This document shows positions 4,999 to 7,019 of a stretch of 7,019 nt of DNA, in pieces. Each line of letters starts with the position of its first letter. Within the stretch, counting starts at the first letter, position 1. The translations under genes and the position numbers were made by a program. The stretch lies in assembly GCA_900756035.1 (NCBI GenBank), contig CAAEIR010000121.1, positions 1 to 7,019 on the forward strand, read 5' to 3'. Source of the stretch: an uncultured Anaerostipes sp. GTDB taxonomy: Bacteria; Bacillota; Clostridia; Lachnospirales; Lachnospiraceae. The notes under the pieces are model-generated. The model did no database searches. It saw nothing but the letters and a program-made list of their open reading frames with translations, and was not told where the DNA came from.

Positions 4999-5259
4999 AT
5001 GGATAATAAAGTGATGACATGCAAGAGTTTAAAAAGTAATGGTGTAAAACTATTTGAGCGTGATAGGTATAACGACGGCCTGTATGCAAGCAAAGAAGAT
5101 AACTGGTTTGAAATAATAACATGTGATATTAGGGATTTATCTATATTTGATAAAATCAATGATATGATGGATTACGTATCCTACCATTACGATATGGCAT
5201 GGGATAAATTAAAAATTGAGTTATTAGCAATTTTGGGATGGGATGTTAAAAATGATTAA
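4999..5259 (+). CDS. Hypothetical phage protein (86 aa)
   Basis: AGGAGG at 4985-4990 with an 8-base spacer fixes the ATG. The product starts MDNKVMTCKSLKSNGVKLFE and is acidic in its C-terminal half, with a helix-rich stretch (IFDKINDMMDYVSYHYDMAW) and a hydrophobic segment KIELLAILGW near the end. There is no zinc, nucleotide-binding or membrane motif. The gene lies three bases after the stop of the membrane-anchored protein, and its last 8 bases overlap the next small gene. Family not recognised. Confidence 0.7.
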   Translation: MDNKVMTCKSLKSNGVKLFERDRYNDGLYASKEDNWFEIITCDIRDLSIFDKINDMMDYVSYHYDMAWDKLKIELLAILGWDVKND

Positions 5260-5350
5260 AGTAATTTTTAAAATAATGGGATGGTGCATCTTGGCACCTG
5301 TAGCAATCGCCGTTGGCATGCTGCAATGGGTCTCAAAATCTTACAAATAG
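5252..5350 (+). CDS. 32-aa membrane peptide gene
   Basis: The ATG overlaps the end of the preceding gene by 8 bases; the region upstream (GGGATGGGATG) offers only a weak ribosome binding site, so translation probably depends on coupling. The peptide is MIKVIFKIMGWCILAPVAIA followed by VGMLQWVSKSYK, a single hydrophobic helix of about 20 residues with basic residues at both ends, as expected of a small inner-membrane peptide. The stop codon forms part of the terminator stem that closes the operon. No known family. Confidence 0.5.
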   Translation: MIKVIFKIMGWCILAPVAIAVGMLQWVSKSYK

Positions 5351-5377
5351 TCGGCCTGATCTGGTCGGCTTTCTTTT
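5349..5377 (+). terminator. Intrinsic terminator closing the small-gene operon
   Basis: AGTCGGCC (5349-5356) pairs with GGTCGGCT (5363-5370) over 8 positions, two of them G-T, with a TGATCT loop. TTTCTTTT follows directly. The stem begins within the last stop codon of the operon, an economical arrangement also seen at the 26-aa peptide gene. Confidence 0.7.
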
Positions 5378-5378
5378 G

Positions 5379-5413
5379 GTTTTCCACCTGATTTTACTGA
5401 GTTTTCCACTTGA
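5379..5413 (+). promoter_or_regulatory. Paired direct repeats GTTTTCCACYTGA
   Basis: GTTTTCCACCTGA (5379-5391) and GTTTTCCACTTGA (5401-5413) differ by one base and start 22 bp apart, about two helical turns, immediately upstream of the promoter. Such spacing fits two protein molecules bound on one face of the DNA. The TTTTCCAC core is also a partial match to DnaA boxes, but I do not favour an origin here. Confidence 0.5.
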
Positions 5414-5423
5414 CTCATCAAGT
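5408..5423. promoter_or_regulatory. Operator-like palindrome over the -35 box
   Basis: ACTTGA (5408-5413), a CTCA spacer and TCAAGT (5418-5423) make a perfect 16-bp dyad. Its right end overlaps the first base of the TTGACA box, and its left end overlaps the second direct repeat. The position is typical of a repressor operator or an activator site touching polymerase. Confidence 0.5.
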
Positions 5424-5451
5424 TGACAAATCTTCAAAATTGTGTTATTCT
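5423..5451 (+). promoter_or_regulatory. Promoter TTGACA-17-TATTCT ahead of the terminase gene
   Basis: A perfect -35 hexamer TTGACA (5423-5428) is followed after exactly 17 bases by TATTCT (5446-5451, 4 of 6 to TATAAT). The predicted start is near 5458, just before a strong intrinsic terminator. It is the best sigma-A-type promoter in the window. Confidence 0.65.
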
Positions 5452-5464
5452 TTGGCTAAGTTAT

Positions 5465-5498
5465 AAAAGGCAGTGCTCTTGTGAGTGCTGCTTTTTTT
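5465..5498 (+). terminator. Strong intrinsic terminator in the terminase leader
   Basis: Bases 5465-5478 pair with 5483-5496 through AAAGGCAGTGCTC against GAGTGCTGCTTT (14 positions counting G-T pairs, TTGT loop), and the 3' arm runs into seven T's at 5492-5498. It starts within about 10 bases of the predicted transcription start, so transcripts from the promoter above would be about 40 bases long unless termination is overcome. This makes it a possible attenuator. Alternatively it only stops upstream transcription. Confidence 0.75.
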
Positions 5499-5578
5499 GT
5501 TACTCTCTGGTTAAACAGCTCTTAGATAGCTTTAAAACAGTGATGTATAGAGTATATAGCTACTACCTAGGCTAATAG

Positions 5579-5637
5579 TTTTTTTAAAGATTTAAAAGCT
5601 TTAAAAGATCTTTAAAAGATTAAAAGATTTAAAAAAA
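5579..5637. repeat. Phased TTTAAAAGAT repeat array
   Basis: Five to six imperfect copies of TTTAAAAGAT start near 5583, 5591, 5600, 5611, 5620 and 5628, about 8-11 bases apart, close to one helical turn. The array ends about 40 bases before the terminase small-subunit start, and a purine-rich A stretch fills the gap up to the ribosome binding site. Phased A-tracts give intrinsic curvature, and such arrays near terminase genes can bind the terminase small subunit. No gene was found between 5351 and 5676; the features listed here are all I see in that stretch. Confidence 0.5.
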
Positions 5638-5676
5638 GAAAAATAACACAAAAAGAAAAAAAAGTGAGGTGAGAAC

Positions 5677-6426
5677 ATGGAGAAGCACTACAAAGGGTTT
5701 TACCAGTATTGCAAAGGCAGAGCGTTGAAGGATATTGCCAAGGATTTAAACACCACTGAGGGTACTGTTAAAAGCTGGATGACTCGGTACAACTGGGTTG
5801 ATAAACGTAACTGCTGTAGGGCAGAGGATGGATCGGTGGATCTGGAAAAAGCCAGAGGATTCCTTAAGGGGAAAGGTAATGTGGAGCCAGTGCATAGATG
5901 GGAAGCTGTGGAAGAAGACCAAGGCAAGAAGAACCTTAACGACATGTTAGCAGAATCACCTCATGATGATGATTTCAAGCTGTTTGTACAACAGACATTA
6001 ACTAATTCAGTACGTAGTCTAGGAGTATCTAAAGCTACTACAGATTATGAATGTCAGTTGCGTATAGTAGAGTATTTTAAAACATGTATTCATGATGGTT
6101 ATATACCAACAATGGAGGGATTATGGCTATGTTTAGGTATTGGACAAACCTGTTTCTATGACTGGTGCAACGGAAAATCGGGGACAGTTCGTGCGGAGCT
6201 ATTACAAAATGCAAAACTTTGTATTCACGAGTTCAACACACAACTAGCAATTGCGGGGCGTATGGACAAGGTTTTATACATGTTCATATCCAAGAATCGG
6301 CAGGACATGAAAGACCAGGTGGACACCGTAGTAACGCACAACAACGTTCTGGGCAGTACAGCAGACAAAAACGAGATAGCCAACCGGATAGCAGAGCAAG
6401 CTGAAAATCTGCCTGATGATGGTTGA
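5677..6426 (+). CDS. terS: Phage terminase small subunit
   Basis: GAGGTGA lies 6-8 bases before the ATG. The 249-aa product begins with a helix-turn-helix of the PBSX-type terminase small subunit: YCKGRALKDIAKDLNTTEGT (11-30) followed by VKSWMTRYNWVDKR. A linker rich in charged residues (about 48-98) leads to a second module that resembles another small-terminase group. YFKTCIHDGYIPTMEGLWLC (133-152) and YDWCNG (161-166) recall the 'PT..GL...LG.....Y.W' helix-turn-helix. MFISKNRQDMKDQ (202-214) and VVTHNNVLG (218-226) match the 'FLLKNN.G..DK.EVV.TPNN.LG' C-terminus. Small terminases recognise the packaging site and recruit the large subunit for DNA packaging. Base composition varies inside the gene: about 50% GC at 5881-5940, 33% at 6001-6120 and 52% at 6301-6360 by my count. 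The large subunit gene does not follow directly. Confidence 0.72.
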   Translation: MEKHYKGFYQYCKGRALKDIAKDLNTTEGTVKSWMTRYNWVDKRNCCRAEDGSVDLEKARGFLKGKGNVEPVHRWEAVEEDQGKKNLNDMLAESPHDDDFKLFVQQTLTNSVRSLGVSKATTDYECQLRIVEYFKTCIHDGYIPTMEGLWLCLGIGQTCFYDWCNGKSGTVRAELLQNAKLCIHEFNTQLAIAGRMDKVLYMFISKNRQDMKDQVDTVVTHNNVLGSTADKNEIANRIAEQAENLPDDG

Positions 6427-6431
6427 TAAAT

Positions 6432-6553
6432 GGCTATAAAGAGCCGAATGTTAATACATCCTTAACACAAAACACGATAAATAAAGGCTTTATAACTGTT
6501 TTTGTTAGCTTATATGCCTTGGTTTGTTAGCTTATAAAGGCTACTTGTTAACA
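6432..6553. repeat. Cluster of short repeats downstream of the terminase gene
   Basis: TTTGTTAGCTTATA occurs at 6501-6514 and 6523-6536. The TGTTA core recurs at 6449, 6503, 6525 and 6546, the last three 22 and 21 bp apart. Variants of TATAAAGGCT also recur: GGCTATAAAGAGCC (6432-6445), the perfect dyad ATAAAG-G-CTTTAT (6481-6493) and TTATAAAGGCTA (6532-6543). TGTTAA/TTAACA (6449-6454 with 6462-6467) and TGTTAACA (6546-6553) add further dyads. The cluster looks like a set of protein-binding sites or a folded RNA rather than coding DNA. Confidence 0.5.
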
Positions 6554-6583
6554 TGCTGCATCCGGTTCTGTGGTAGCTTGCTT

Positions 6584-6609
6584 CATGGTTCAATTCAGTT
6601 GATCCAATG
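6584..6609. repeat. Imperfect hairpin in the post-terminase noncoding region
   Basis: CATGGTTCAA (6584-6593) pairs with TTGATCCAATG (6599-6609) around a TTCAG loop, with one mismatch and one bulged A. No T-run follows. It lies between the repeat cluster and the C-rich block in the noncoding stretch 6427-6819. Confidence 0.35.
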
Positions 6610-6615
6610 GCATGA

Positions 6616-6670
6616 CCCCACCCCCTCCCTATAGGGCAGATCGCATATACCCCCTTCTCAGTCCCACCAC
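6616..6670. other. C-rich block, candidate part of a packaging (cos/pac) site
   Basis: C-runs at 6616-6619, 6621-6625, 6627-6629, 6650-6654 and 6663-6665 and a perfect 10-bp palindrome CCCTATAGGG (6627-6636) stand out from the AT-rich surroundings. On the - strand the G-runs could form a quadruplex with one long loop. In many Firmicute phages C-rich tracts lie at or beside the cohesive-end site next to the terminase genes. That is the basis for the call; no cut site is visible, so it remains inference. Confidence 0.3.
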
Positions 6671-6730
6671 CAAATTTTTTGTAAAAAGGCGCATACTTTT
6701 CTCTCTATTTTAGCCCTTAAAATCTCCCAT

Positions 6731-6759
6731 TTGAGACCTACTTGGTGTATACTTAAAAC
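6731..6759 (+). promoter_or_regulatory. Weak candidate promoter for the last gene
   Basis: TTGAGA (6731-6736, 5 of 6) and TAAAAC (6754-6759, 4 of 6) are separated by 17 bases. TATACT (6748-6753) directly after a TG is an alternative -10 but lacks a -35 at proper distance. Either would start transcription within the 60 bases upstream of the gene at 6820, consistent with independent expression of that gene. Confidence 0.3.
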
Positions 6760-6780
6760 AGCAGGAAAAAGGTGGTAAAT

Positions 6781-6798
6781 TGCATACACGATTATGCA
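6781..6798. promoter_or_regulatory. Dyad TGCATA/TATGCA before the last gene's start
   Basis: TGCATA (6781-6786) and TATGCA (6793-6798) form a perfect 6-bp inverted repeat with a 6-base spacer. The core TGCATAC is also repeated directly. It lies just upstream of the AGGAGAGG ribosome binding site, so it could be an operator or an mRNA hairpin controlling translation. Confidence 0.4.
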
Positions 6799-6819
6799 TA
6801 CTGATAGGAGAGGATTTCT

Positions 6820-7019
6820 ATGGTATTTGAACAAAATGAATTATGTGAAATATATGTAAACCTTTTTAATTGGCTTGCTGGTCATTCTTCAGGGAATAGT
6901 CACGCTTATAAAAGTTACCATAACAGTATGGATAAAAAAATATGGAAGCCATTATTCTCTAAAATTGAAGAAATCCAGATTAAAGAGACAAAAACAAAAG
7001 AAGAAATTGATTTTTTAGA
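6820..7019 (+). CDS. Unrecognised AT-rich gene, 3'-truncated by the window edge
   Basis: The ATG is preceded by AGGAGAGGA at good spacing, and the frame stays open for 66 codons to the end of the window. The visible part begins MVFEQNELCEIYVNLFNWLA and continues with a His/Ser/Asn/Tyr-rich patch (GHSSGNSHAYKSYHNS) and a Lys/Glu-rich helical stretch (KIEEIQIKETKTKEEIDF). It is not a terminase large subunit start as far as I can judge: there is no Walker A motif in the visible part and no family resemblance. GC is only about 28% over 6841-7019, well below the terminase gene, which suggests a different origin. Its own promoter-like and dyad elements support an inserted cargo gene. Function cannot be inferred from this fragment. 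Confidence 0.6.
   Translation, partial: MVFEQNELCEIYVNLFNWLAGHSSGNSHAYKSYHNSMDKKIWKPLFSKIEEIQIKETKTKEEIDFL

Noticed and set aside
5379..5413. GTTTTCCAC repeats as DnaA boxes of a replication origin
   Set aside because: They match the TTATCCACA consensus only partly, there are only two, and the context is a promoter for packaging genes rather than a replication gene.
5543..5575. Ten-codon frame in the terminase leader as a leader peptide
   Set aside because: No ribosome binding site precedes the ATG and the peptide has no notable composition such as a run of regulatory codons.
2809..5991. Palindrome TTGTACAA found three times (2809-2816, 3120-3127, 5984-5991)
   Set aside because: One copy is in a terminator arm and one inside the terminase coding region; spacing and context differ, so chance is the simpler explanation.
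6587..6605. GGTTCAATTC as a tRNA T-arm remnant or attachment site
   Set aside because: No acceptor, D or anticodon arms are found around it, and no integrase gene is in the window.

Overview
The window reads as a tightly packed stretch of a temperate phage or prophage from a low-GC Firmicute. Clostridia, Lachnospiraceae-like, is my best guess from the strong AGGAGG-type ribosome binding sites, AT-rich composition and gene style. All supported genes lie on the + strand. They are mostly short and separated by 4-bp ATGA overlaps or a few bases. I see no tRNA, rRNA, CRISPR array, transposase or integrase.

Region 1 (1-2210) is an operon of small phage proteins of unknown function. It ends with two more recognisable genes: a 281-aa protein with the residue pattern of CDC123/R2K-type ATP-grasp ligases, and an overlapping 112-aa two-CxxC zinc-ribbon protein. 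Region 2 (2211-2756) carries an ArpU/sigma-region-4-like regulator, the usual switch for late genes in such phages, closed by a 15-bp GTGA-tetraloop hairpin. Region 3 (2757-3250) has 383 bp without a substantial gene, holding inverted repeats, a plausible promoter and a long two-stem foldable element. After it comes a 26-aa cationic amphipathic peptide gene with a perfect ribosome binding site and its own terminator.

Region 4 (3289-5350) is a second translationally coupled operon. It begins with a 307-aa conserved mobile-element protein ending in a GFRWSP...WQRQLT signature, followed by small proteins, three of them apparently membrane peptides, and a terminator overlapping the last stop codon. 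Region 5 (5351-5676) is a control region: paired direct repeats, a 16-bp operator-like palindrome over the -35 box of a TTGACA-17-TATTCT promoter, an immediate intrinsic terminator (possible attenuator), and a phased TTTAAAAG array. It precedes the terminase small subunit gene (5677-6426).

Region 6 (6427-6819) is noncoding, with repeated TGTTA and TATAAAGGCT motifs and a C-rich block that could be part of the packaging (cos/pac) site. The terminase large subunit would usually come next. Instead there is the start of a very AT-rich unrecognised gene (6820 to the window edge), possibly an inserted cargo gene. The most interesting points are the phage ATP-grasp plus zinc-ribbon pair, the structured leader with its 26-aa peptide, the layered control and packaging signals around the terminase gene, and the unidentified cargo gene. 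All functional statements come from reading the sequence and family memory; no searches were run.
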